From Chondrus crispus (taxonomy: Eukaryota; Rhodophyta; Florideophyceae; Gigartinales; Gigartinaceae): a DNA stretch of 59,938 nucleotides. A program made the translations under genes and the position numbers. The stretch lies in assembly GCF_000350225.1 (NCBI RefSeq), contig NW_005178780.1, positions 1 to 59,938 on the forward strand. Direction: 5' to 3'. Below the pieces are notes generated by a model that worked only from the letters and a program-made list of their open reading frames with translations, was not told where the DNA came from and did not search any database. This document shows, in pieces, positions 28,193 through 37,660 of this stretch (positions within the stretch are counted from its first letter, which is position 1; each line of letters begins with the position of its first letter).

Positions 28193-30640
28193 TCAGTGGT
28201 CAACGCCGCCGGACGACGCCTCCGGGCGCGGACCGTAGAGCCCCGGCGGACAGTAGCCGGGGTGATGTGGCACTGTCGTGCTTGACCCCCCCAAGGGAGG
28301 CATCGCCACCGCACTGTGGCGGGTCCAGCGGTGCACGTCGCCCTCAGGGGCAGCAACGACGTCCGATGAGGGCGCTTCGCACCCCGAGCTCTCGTAAGGA
28401 TCCCGCATCGAACGCGGAGCAGACGAAGGCGCCATTCGAAGGCTTCGGAGAGCGTTCCGCTCACGACGATACCGGTCATGTTCGGCAGTCGTCTGCTCCA
28501 ACACGGCCGCCCGATGATCCGAGGACGCGCGTAATGCTTCCAACTCGCTACGTACGTGTTGCAGCTCGTATACGGAGGACGCACGAGCCGCCTCGAGGCG
28601 CCGTGCTTCGTCGCTCCGTGACAAGTACCAGCTCGCGAGTGTGCTGAGTAGACCGTCCACTTTCCATGCGCGGTCAGCGGACTGACCCAAGGCGTGGGAG
28701 AGTACAGGGACGGCCCTGATGTCTTCCCGCTTCAGCGTCCCGTGACGCACAGACATCACCGGTGGCGCCTCCCGTGGCGGCATCGAGTTGAGGGGCCGGA
28801 CAGGGGGGACCGCAAGGCACGCGGTCGGACGGAAGCCGCTTTCGACGACGGTAGGGTCACCGGACGGGTCCGCACGTGCGAATTGATATGCGGTGGGCTC
28901 GTTGTTGAGGTCCTGGTATCGTTTCTTTCGCGCTTCGCGCGAGGCGGAGCCGACTCCGCCCCCGCCCGCGGGGCGGCTAGGAGAAGACCCGACGCCCGTC
29001 GACCGCGCCACAAATGCGCCGCCTTGGCGGTCGTATACCAGAAAGGAGGACTGGCTACCGGTGGTGAAGTCACTCCAATAGCGCAGGTGGCGATCGCCCA
29101 CCTCGCTAGCACGATGCATGAGCCCGAGGGCCAACGAATACGTCCATGGCACATGCCGCGTACACTGCTCGAGCGGGTGTAAGGGTACGCTGGGGAGGTC
29201 CCACGCTACCCTCCCCAAGTAAGCCAACACTTCGACAGGTTGAACGAACACGCGCCCGTGAATAGAGACCTCGTTCATGAACGCATTTCCGAGTGCCCAA
29301 GCCCACTGCCTCTCGACGTTATACACGAGGTCGGCAGAAGCGGGATGCGACGAATCTGAGCAAGCAACTCCGAAGTGCTTTAGAACATAGGGTAGCAAGG
29401 GATGGACTCCCAGCGAAGGGAAGGTCTCCCTTACCACAGCGGGGAGACTGGGGAAATCCCGTGGAGACAGGTCTCCTTCGAAAGACGCCGAACGAAATAC
29501 GCGACCATCCTCCTCCCCTGAGTGGCGGTAAGCCGCCCAGTCGTGGGGCGCGATCCCCACACCGTGCAAACGCATGAGCGAACATGCCGACTTTTGGAGG
29601 GCGACCCGAGCCCTCGAATAGGCAAAGGGGCGCGGGCTTACGTAGAGCCCCGGGACGTGGGACAAGACGAATTCACGAGGACTCGACTGCTCCCGGTGGA
29701 ACAGATACGCGGCCATTCTGTCGACATACTCCACCTCGCTCAAACTGTACGCGAACGTACGGTCGGACGCGACCGCGGCGGGAATTTGATACGCTGACCC
29801 GCCACCCTCCGCCAGGAGCCGACCCAGCACTAAGGAAGCTTCTTCCTCGCGCCCCGCTTCGTACACTTTACGCACCCGGGACAAATCAGAACGAAGATGC
29901 TCACGCGACAACAACTCACCCACGCTGATGCTGGCCCGCGCGTGTCGACACCAGGAGAATCTCAGGCGATCAAGGGGGAGAGGGGTAGACCGCTCGAGCG
30001 GGACCCGGAACCACTCATGGGTATCTACGTCCCACTCCCTGCCCGATGTCACCATGGCTTGAGCCGTCTCAGGCCGAACACCGGAACCGCGGTCGCCTTC
30101 CCCCTCACAAGTCGGCGATGGAGGCCGGACGGGTACGACGACGCGCTGCCCTACAGAGCCAGTGGCGGGGATGATCTCGCTGACCACCACCGGGGCGTGG
30201 AGGGTGGGAATTAGTTCGACGGACGTCGTCGACCCACGCGAACCGCAGGCTCTTTGGAACGGCTGGGGAAGAGTCCACGGGGGCATGACATCCCCGGGAC
30301 GACCCGGGGCACCCCCCGTGGAAGCCACGACGACCGGCGCAGGGGAAGGACCGGCAAGCGAGGCAACGCGACCCTCAGACGGAGACACCATGACCGGCGC
30401 CCCGAGACAACCGACGAAAGGCGACGGTACGATCGCGGCACGAACCGCGAGGAAGGGAGAAGATGGTCCGACGGAAGAAACGTCGACGCGAGCACTGAGT
30501 GAGCGTCGCTCGGATGGGTTGGGGGAAAAGAAGAGAGAGCCCACGCACAAACACGGGGAGCGAGAACGGCGGTACGATAAGAGAAGGGGGTCGGGACGAC
30601 GTGCATCCACCTCCAGACCAGCGAAAGAGCCCTCAGACAT
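28193..30640 (-). CDS. Intact antisense ORF of element A, 815 codons, unknown function
   Basis: The ATG at 30640 is 57 nt inside the LTR edge; the frame is uninterrupted to 28193. It is transcribed opposite to gag/pol. The N-terminal 200 residues are Ser/Pro-rich. A conserved middle (about 215-470) includes FVLSHVPGLYVSPRPFAYSR, LMRLHGVGIAPHDWAAYR and WAWALGNAFMNEVSIHGRVF. A Gly-rich linker (about 530) leads to a coiled coil (about 665-735, ARRLEAARAS to YRRERNALRSL) and a low-complexity tail. No known catalytic motif, signal peptide or membrane segment is obvious. Element C carries a homologue at the same position and with the same offset from its LTR, so the gene is part of the family. Antisense additional ORFs are known in some plant Ty3/gypsy elements; I see no sequence link to them. 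Confidence 0.75.
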   Translation of the reverse strand: MSEGSFAGLEVDARRPDPLLLSYRRSRSPCLCVGSLFFSPNPSERRSLSARVDVSSVGPSSPFLAVRAAIVPSPFVGCLGAPVMVSPSEGRVASLAGPSPAPVVVASTGGAPGRPGDVMPPWTLPQPFQRACGSRGSTTSVELIPTLHAPVVVSEIIPATGSVGQRVVVPVRPPSPTCEGEGDRGSGVRPETAQAMVTSGREWDVDTHEWFRVPLERSTPLPLDRLRFSWCRHARASISVGELLSREHLRSDLSRVRKVYEAGREEEASLVLGRLLAEGGGSAYQIPAAVASDRTFAYSLSEVEYVDRMAAYLFHREQSSPREFVLSHVPGLYVSPRPFAYSRARVALQKSACSLMRLHGVGIAPHDWAAYRHSGEEDGRVFRSASFEGDLSPRDFPSLPAVVRETFPSLGVHPLLPYVLKHFGVACSDSSHPASADLVYNVERQWAWALGNAFMNEVSIHGRVFVQPVEVLAYLGRVAWDLPSVPLHPLEQCTRHVPWTYSLALGLMHRASEVGDRHLRYWSDFTTGSQSSFLVYDRQGGAFVARSTGVGSSPSRPAGGGGVGSASREARKKRYQDLNNEPTAYQFARADPSGDPTVVESGFRPTACLAVPPVRPLNSMPPREAPPVMSVRHGTLKREDIRAVPVLSHALGQSADRAWKVDGLLSTLASWYLSRSDEARRLEAARASSVYELQHVRSELEALRASSDHRAAVLEQTTAEHDRYRRERNALRSLRMAPSSAPRSMRDPYESSGCEAPSSDVVAAPEGDVHRWTRHSAVAMPPLGGSSTTVPHHPGYCPPGLYGPRPEASSGGVDH

Positions 30641-30666
30641 GGTCGCCTCTACAAGCCCAAGAGTGA

Positions 30667-30696
30667 TGAACGCGGACGTTCAGTCTTGAGGGGGGG
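30667..30696 (+). promoter_or_regulatory. 3' hairpin and polypurine tract of element A
   Basis: TGAACGCGGACGTTCA (30667-30682) followed by GTCTTGAGGGGGGG. The plus-strand reading still encodes MNADVQS and a TGA, echoing the end of pol. TGTGGTG at 30697 is probably the first bases of the 3' LTR before the gap. Confidence 0.7.
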
Positions 30697-30703
30697 TGTG
30701 GTG

Positions 30704-30839
30704 NNNNNNNNNNNNNNNNNNNNNNNNNNNNNNNNNNNNNNNNNNNNNNNNNNNNNNNNNNNNNNNNNNNNNNNNNNNNNNNNNNNNNNNNNNNNNNNNN
30801 NNNNNNNNNNNNNNNNNNNNNNNNNNNNNNNNNNNNNNN
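30704..30839. other. Assembly gap (136 N)
   Basis: The gap removes the start of the 3' LTR of A. Aligning with the 5' LTR, about 187 LTR bases should lie left of 30849, so the true gap is probably near 180-190 bp and the N run is too short. The first bases after the gap (GCTGGAAAG) do not match the 5' LTR and may be a read-end artefact. Confidence 0.8.
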
Positions 30840-31363
30840 GCTGGAAAGAATACGTGTACTGTCAGCCTCGACATAGCTGACAGTATTACAGTGCAGGCCG
30901 ACCTGCACTACAGTAGCCCACTACAGTACCTCGGTACTGTAGTGTTATGATAGATTGTTTTGTATATTAAATATGGAGCGGACCGACGGCGGCGGAAGGG
31001 GACAAGCACGGGCTTGTCCTCAACCGACCACCAAGGTCAGTCCACCCAGCTTATTCTAAACGTCGCCTTCGCTCTTCGCGCGCGTTTAGTCGGAGCCGAG
31101 CCGGAGTGGACGCGCAGCACGCGAGCGAGCACGGAACCGCCTCCGCCCGTCAGCACTGGTACGTCACCCAGTGCTGCTCCGGGGCGTCGAGGCGTCGATC
31201 CGCTCGTGCGTGCGCGCGTCCCTGCTCGCCCCCGCTCTACCACCGCTACCCGGGCCCGAGCCCGGTTCCGTAGCTGGTTGGCCCGCTTCACCCCTTCTCC
31301 GATCCGGGGTCTACAGGTCGAACTGCGCATACACCTCCAGTCGTCTGGGGGTGTTTAGCTACA
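30840..31363 (+). repeat. 3' LTR of element A (5' part missing in gap)
   Basis: From 30849 it matches 17667-18182 with about three differences, one of them a lost T in the terminal TTTAGCTACA. It ends at 31363 and is followed by the AACAC duplication. Confidence 0.92.
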
Positions 31364-31368
31364 AACAC
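31364..31368 (+). repeat. Target site duplication of element A, right copy
   Basis: AACAC follows the 3' LTR and equals 17475-17479. On the minus strand the pol reading of B stops here in the codon that resumes at 17479. Confidence 0.92.
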
Positions 31369-34300
31369 CATCACGATCGATAGTGATGGTTCGCCGGTCG
31401 TTGGCGAGTACCCGGTATGGCCCAACAGCGGCCGACGCGAGTTTGTTAGACGTCTTTACCCCATCGGTGGGGTTCAGGTAGACGTAATTACCTGGCTTGA
31501 TACGTGCGTTGAGCCGTCTGACGCGCTTATCGAAGTCGCGCTTGTACCGAGCCTGCGTCCGGCGCAGGCTCCCGTACGCCTTCTGGATCGTGTTGTTCAA
31601 CGTCTTGAGGAACTCAGCGCGCGCGTTGCCCCTATCGGACGGGGGCGCCTCACCATCGGCTCCACGTAGAGAGAACTCCGGAGGGGGTCGGCTGACGACG
31701 AGATCGAAGGGCGTGGTACTCGTCGTACGATGTACGTGGGAGTTGTACGCGTACGTGAGCGGCCCCACGTACACGTCCCAGTCGTCCTGATGTTCGCCGA
31801 CGTAATTGCGTAACATCGAAGCGATTGTCTGGTTGTATCGCTCGACCTGCCCGTTCGTCTGGGGGTGGTACGCCGAAGTGTACCAGTTCGTCACCCCCAG
31901 GACACAGCACGTGCTGTGGAAGAACTTCGCGTTAACCTGCGGTCCGTTATCCGACAGTAGCGAGCGTGGGACGCCATATTTAAATACCCACGCGTCGCAG
32001 AACGCGACGGCGACCGTTTACGCGGTTACGGTCCGCAGTGCCACAATTTGAGTCAGCTTGGTGAAACGATCCGTAATTACGAGAAGGAACTGTTTCCCTG
32101 CCTTCGTCTTGGGTAGCGGTCCCAAGATGTCGATGGCGAGGCTCTCAAGCGGCCGTGTTGCCGGAAAAAACTTCAAACGGTTGAGGTGTTTCCGCAACTT
32201 AACACGGTTCATCGCGCATGTTCGGCACCCTCGCACTGTAGCTGCCACATCTGCTGCGAGATGGGGCCAGTAGTACTCGCGATGGAGCGCGAAGTACATA
32301 CGGTTCTGGCCCGGGTGCCACGCCATGGTTGGTGTGCAGAGCTGGAGAACCGGAGCCCGTAGCGTCCGTGGCACCACGACCTGCACGATGTCAGGGTCGA
32401 AGGGGTGTCTCCGTTTGAGCACCCCGTGGTGGTCCTCGAAGAACGCGGAGTCCCGGGACTCTGACTGTCGTGCCAGTACGGTCTGCCAGAAGTCATCCAC
32501 GCGTTGCTCTTCGGCTATCTCCTCTAACGTAAGAGGGGCCGGAAGGTCGTCCTGCGGAGGGGCGACCGTGGAGGCGGGCGCGCCAACTTCGGGTTTTTCG
32601 GCGCGCTCGATGTCGACAGCGTCTAACTCGTCGTTCTCCTCCCAGAACGAGGTGGGTCCTTCAAGAGCGGGGGCCTCGTCGTCGCCCCTCGGCTCTTCGC
32701 GCGTACGGACGCGCGAACCTCTTCGCGATTCGGCTCTGTTCCTTGTTGTCACGAAGACATGGACGGCCTTGTGATCGCAGCTCGCGGTACAGACGTGGTC
32801 CGCGAGCTCGTCCGACGTGTCACGGACGGTCGTACCCGCATCGAAGGTGGGAATGTCGTCATCCACCTCGACGACTGGGCGAAGGTCGTCGGTGACCCTT
32901 GGCGACACGAGGCGTGACAGGGCATCGGGCACCTGGTGCACGCGCCCGGGGCGGTACTGGATGGTGAAGTCGTATTCGGCCAAACGCAGTCGCCACCGGG
33001 TAAACCTTCTGGAGCTCTCCGTGAGGGACATAAGCCATCGGAGGGCATCATGGTCCGTCCGGACGGTGAACTTGGTACCTTCGATATACGGCCGTAGTGT
33101 GCGTACGGCCCACACTACGGCAAAGCACTCGCATTCCGTAGCGCTGTAGTTGCGTTCACTATCGGACAGTGAGTACGACCAATACCCCACCGGGCGCCAG
33201 TCGTTGAAGCCTTCGTGTTCCTGGAGCAACGTACAGCCCAGTTGATAGGCACTAGCATCCGTGTCGATCATGTACGGCCGACCGTACCGCGGCAATGCTA
33301 GGATCGGCGGAGAAATCATCCCCTCCTTCAATGCTTCGAACGCTTGAAGTTGCAGCTCGGTCGGGTCGTCGAAGTTGGAGTCGGCGTCCTTGCGCGTCAT
33401 GTCCGTTAATGGGCGCGCAATTTTCGCGAACCCCTTCACGAAGCGGCGGTAGACGTTGCACGCTCCGAGGTACGAGCGCACCTGCGTCAACGTCCTTAGA
33501 AACGTGAACGTCTTGAAGGCGTCCGCCGCCGCTTCGGCGACGCTCAGCTTACCTGGGGAAATGACGTGCCCCAGGTAGTGCACCTTTGGTTGGAAGAAGC
33601 TACACTTCTTGAGCTTGAGGGATATTCCGGCGCTCCTCAACAAGCTCAAGACAGTGTCGAGATGCTTCGAGTGTTCTCTGTGCGTACGGGAGAACACGAT
33701 GACATCATCCAGGTAGACGAGGCATATCTGCCATCGGACGCCAGATAGGATGATGTCGAGGGCACGTTGGAAGGTGGCCGGTGCCCCTTATAGCTCGTAC
33801 GGCATACGCAAATGGCGAAACGTTCCCATATGCGTAGTGAACGTGGTCTTGTCCCGGTCTTCCGGAGCGACGGGGATCTGCCAATAACTGTAATTGCAGT
33901 CCAACGTCGTGAAGACGGCTGCATCTCCGAGCGAATCGATGCAGTCGTCCATCTGGGGCAGCGGATACGAATCCGCCGCCGTCTTTGCGTTGAGACGCCG
34001 GTAGTCCACGCAGAACCGAAGAGAGCCGTCTTTCTTTGGTACGAGCACCACGAGAGACGCCCACTCGGTGCTCGCGGGTTCGATTACCCCTGCGTTCAAC
34101 ATTTTGTTGACTTCCTAGGCAACCATCTCACGCATAGCCGGCCTCTTTCGGTAGGGCATTGAACGTATCGGCTTCGTACCCGGTTCGAGGGGAATGCGGT
34201 GTTCGGTCGCTCGGATCGTTCCGAGCGCCCCGCTCCACAGACTCGAGTGCTTACGGAGCATCTCGAACACGTGGCCCCGGAACTTGTCATCAGCGATGTA

Positions 34301-35757
34301 TGACAAGTCGATTTCTTTTTCCCAATCCTCCGGCGGATTTTCGGGATCCTTTTTAGAGGCGGGTAAAGTGCCCCCTTCCGGCGGCGGGCACTTCGCCGGT
34401 CGGCCGTCCGTACCGGTTCCTCTCTCCTCAACGGTTGCCCCCTGGGCGGAGCCTGGTCCACCAGCTCCTGCTGTTCCGACTTGATCGGTCAAGTCGGTGA
34501 GGTGTAGCGCGTGCGCGATCCCCTCGGCGATGCGACGTTCGGGCGTCAAGATCGCGAGGGGGTTGCAGTTCGCATATCCCACGACGGTGTGCTTCGGAAG
34601 CCGCCTTTCCTGTCGCGAAAAGTTCGTGACGATGACGTCGAAGGTCTGGTTCGGCAGGACCTGGACGACGCCGTTCGTCAGCCTCACTACATGTCGGTGT
34701 TGGAGTGACGGCTTCGGCTCTATAAACACGAGTCCCCTCTCCGTCGTAGTAACGCGCACACGGGCCTGGGACCTCGCGGGGATGGTAACCCAGCGGACGA
34801 TTCCGATCGCCTGCAGGGCTTCGTGGCGTGCGTCAGCCCGGCTTGTCTGACGTCCGTGCCGCCTGGTTGAGGGAGTCGGCTCCCCTTTCCCGTCGACGAT
34901 GGCAACGGAGCCACCTTGGCGGAGCTCCAACCGTTGAGCTTCAATGTTGATACTGCGTACGTGTGTATCGATGAAGGCCGTACCAAGGAGGACCGGCACG
35001 GCGAGCTGGTCCGCCACGACGAACGGAATTCGGAACGTCGTGTTCCTCAACCGCACGGCCAGACGTACGACGGCCGAGCGCTTAAGCGGGTTGCTATTCG
35101 AGCGGCCAATCGGGGCAGTGGCGCGTCGCGGATGACGTACCGCGACCAATCGGGAGGAAGGTCGGCCTTCCTCACCAGATTGTACCCAGGGCACGTATCA
35201 ACGGCGATGGTGCGGGGCTTGAAGGCATTTCCCTCCGTGGCTATCGAGCCGAGGATGTTGTAAATCTTCGACGTCATAAGGCAAATGACGCCGTCGACCA
35301 CCCTCGGCGTGCTCGGCTCGGCGAGGTCGTTCCGCCTGGGCCGCCGGCGCCGGTTCCGATTTCTCTTCGGCGTCCTTCGGCCTTGGTCGCAGGGTGCCCT
35401 TCGGTCGGCCGCGTCCCCGCGACAAGTCGCGCTCGTACGCGGCTTGATTTCTTCTGGCGGCTCCAGGTCCCCCTGGGTCGGGCCGCCGGCGCGTTCGACG
35501 CGCTTCTTGTTAGGCACTTGGCCCACGGTTGCCACAGTGCCTTCCTCCATGTGCGCCGGGCTCACGGTTGCCTCGGCGTCTTCGTTTTTTCGCACCGAGC
35601 TTACGGGTGTCTCGGTGCGCTTGTGCGGGGTTGAGGGGAATAGTAGCGGTAAACATTCCCCTCCTCCGCCGGGGATAAATAGGGGCGGGTCTAGGTTGGT
35701 GTGACAAGACGGTTCACGCGACCGCGCAAACGTAACCGTCTTTACGAGTTTTTCGAA
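31364..35757 (-). pseudogene. pol of element B (main part), several lesions
   Basis: Minus-strand pol homologous to A across protease (VDTCPGYN), RT (LDCNYSYWQIPVAPEDR), RNase H and integrase. Lesions: a frameshift near 35100; TAG near 34117 where A has Lys; TAA near 33788 where A has Lys in MPFGLKGAP; TAA near 32018 where A has Tyr. The reading runs into the A insertion after TITIDRDG, and the last codons lie at 17479-17155. From 35757 the frame follows the readthrough TAG directly, including FEKLVKTVTFARSREPS. Confidence 0.88.
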
Positions 35758-35760
35758 CTA
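35706..35760 (-). promoter_or_regulatory. gag-pol readthrough TAG and stem-loop (element B)
   Basis: Minus strand: TAG at 35760-35758 in the gag frame, then 54 open codons to 35595 and on into pol without a frame change. The stem AAGACGGTT (35742-35734) pairs with AACCGTCTT (35714-35706), starting 15 nt after the TAG, as in A. The inner loop GGTC is also kept. Confidence 0.78.
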
Positions 35761-35994
35761 CGAGCTGTCAGTGCTATTCGCTTGGCTATCGTTGGCAAGC
35801 GCGTCGACGGGCGCATGGCCGCGCGGATGGGGATTGTTTCCCCACCCCGGCTGGGCATCTTCTACAAAGTAATCGGATACTTCGTGGCCTTGGATTGCAA
35901 CGTCCGGCCGTTGCATTATTAGAGGGACGGAGAGAAAAAGCTCTCCTCTGCCTCCGTCCGTGAGCTGGGGGTGCGTCTCCCCAGCTCAATCCTG
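35761..35994 (-). pseudogene. 3' end of the gag of element B
   Basis: Continues the gag frame interrupted by E: the CAG GAT at the junction is followed by TGA where A has Trp, then about 70 codons homologous to the gag tail of A (for example EVSDYFVEDAQPGWG versus EVPEYFAKAAEPQGR), ending at the TAG at 35760. Confidence 0.75.
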
Positions 35995-36623
35995 TGTTGT
36001 GCACTGAGGGGGAAGTGTGGGATCCCTCTCTGGCAGAGCGCGCGCGTTCGGGGGCGCGTGAAGGGGGTTTATCGGGAGACCACCCGTAAGGGACCGGTAC
36101 GGGGCCGGGCGCGAAGCGCAGTAGGGAACGTAAGTGAAAATGTGGGAAAACAGAGCCCAGGAGGGGCGGAGCGGTAGGGACAGCTGTCGCGCGGAGAGCC
36201 GGGCGTGGCGGGACGAAGCGCGCGGTAGAGACAGGAGGGAATCGGGACGTAGATGGCTCGCAGGGTACCGTCGTGGGACGGGGACCGACGCAAGGCTACG
36301 ACTCCGTTCCAGAAACCCGAGTTGTAGAGCCAAAGCTTCGTGAGGATTTACTTAGGGTCGGACGTCGGCTATATACTAGCCGACGTCGGAGCTATAATTA
36401 ATTAAACTAAAAGATACTAAATTAAAACGACGGCGGCGACGACCGGAGAAACTCCTCTTGGGGAGGTATGACAACCATTACACGTAGGGGATGACACCTG
36501 GACACAGGAGCTTTGACGCCTGGTTACACGTGGCGCGCGGTACACGTGTGTCCCGGAGAAGGAGTCGTGCTGGCCGGGGACAGGTGTCCCCTGGGAAAAG
36601 GGAAAGGTGGTCAGTGCACTACA
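35995..36623 (-). repeat. 3' LTR of element E
   Basis: In element orientation TGTAGTGCACTGACC to TCAGTGCACAACA (13-bp near-perfect inverted ends). A perfect 11-bp hairpin GACGTCGGCTA/TAGCCGACGTC at 36361-36387 has TATA in its loop. Confidence 0.92.
36361..36387 (-). promoter_or_regulatory. TATA box within a perfect hairpin loop (E LTR)
   Basis: Eleven-bp stem around a 5-nt TATAC loop; on the coding strand the loop and stem edge read AGTATATAG. It is present identically in the other LTR at 47781-47807. It is a plausible core promoter able to form a cruciform. Confidence 0.5.
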
Positions 36624-36870
36624 TAGCCCTCTGCTTAGAATAGAGCGTCCTCGCGAACCCTGGTTTCGGCGACTGGTGGACCGCCGGTGGTCTGGCACGG
36701 GACATCGCCTTGTCCGGAGTTATGAGGGGGGGGCGGGCACCTGCCAGCCGCGATGTCCACTTCTTTACGCCACGCGCACTTCTTCGTACCAGCGCGCGTC
36801 TTCCACCCACGCGCGCTCCTTCGTGCGCGGCGAGACGCGGCCGCACGCGTACCTGTACGCCTGGACCAGC

Positions 36871-37095
36871 GCGATGTCCTCCCATGCTCCCTGTCCGCAT
36901 CAACGAGCGCGATGTCCTCCGATGCTCCCTGTCCGCATCAACGAGCGCAATGTCCTCCGATGCTCCCTGTTCGCAGCAACGAGCGCGATGTCCTCCGATG
37001 CGCCATTCCTGGCGCCAACGAGCGCGGTGTTCTCCGATGCGCCCTTCCTCGCGCCAACGAGCGTGGTGTTCTCCCACGCTCCCTTCCTCGCGCCA
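36871..37095 (+). repeat. 38-39 bp minisatellite in element E
   Basis: Six units based on AACGAGCGCGATGTCCTCCG start at 36871, 36909, 36947, 36985, 37024 and 37063, so spacing is 38-39 bp. The later units drift to GTTCTCC and CTTCCTCGCGCC. The repeat keeps several frames open by chance. Confidence 0.8.
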
Positions 37096-37660
37096 CGAAC
37101 GCGGTTTTCCGCGGCCTTCGGGTCGTGTGGAATACGATGGTAACGGATACGCGAACGGCGCGGGGAGGGACATGGCCAGCGCACGCCGGGGGGGGGGGGG
37201 AGGCCGTGGCTCGAGCCCGGGTTGGCCCTTCGAGGACAGGTGTCCCGGCGGAGGGCAGGTGTCCCGTAACAGGGGGCGGCAGTCCGGGCCTTACATATGT
37301 ACCGTACCCCCCCTTTATACTTGGGGGTCGCGAGCCCTGACTATGGCGGCTCGTGTACCGCCGCGGGACTCGACGATCCCCCGCCAGCCATGATGGGGGG
37401 CGGAACGTAGGTGGCTGAGGGCAACGGTATTCGTGGGTCCCCTGAAGTAGGTCGGCGCCCAGGGCCACACCGCAGCAGCTCACCTTCTGTGCCCCTTCCC
37501 CCCTTTTGTTTTGTGACAACTCCGCCTTTCGACGCGCGAACGCGGAGCCCACGATACGCAAGGTACGCCGTACCAGTCCCTTACCTCCGTGGCGCCGACG
37601 TGATAGAGGCCCGCGGCGGTGGCATCCCCGAGCGAACGCGTACCGTCCCGCCTCCCCGAG

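Larger units (their letters stand above)
17480..31363 (+). mobile_element. Element A: complete 13.9-kb Ty3/gypsy chromovirus
   Basis: It has both LTRs, a 5-bp target duplication, PBS, gag, a readthrough TAG with stem-loop, pol, the pol-end hairpin module, a 2.6-kb noncoding region, an antisense ORF, the 3' hairpin/polypurine tract and the 3' LTR. It lies in the pol gene of B. The comparable LTR parts differ at about 3 positions in 510 bp by eye, so it is young. Gag has two nonsense codons and a junction indel, and pol has one frameshift, so this copy cannot express a full gag-pol by itself. The size is nominal because of the assembly gap at 30704-30839. Confidence 0.92.

Noticed and set aside
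36619..37393. Long frames over the 38-bp minisatellite
   Set aside because: The reading follows the tandem units and changes frame when spacing moves from 38 to 39 bp; it is a repeat artefact.
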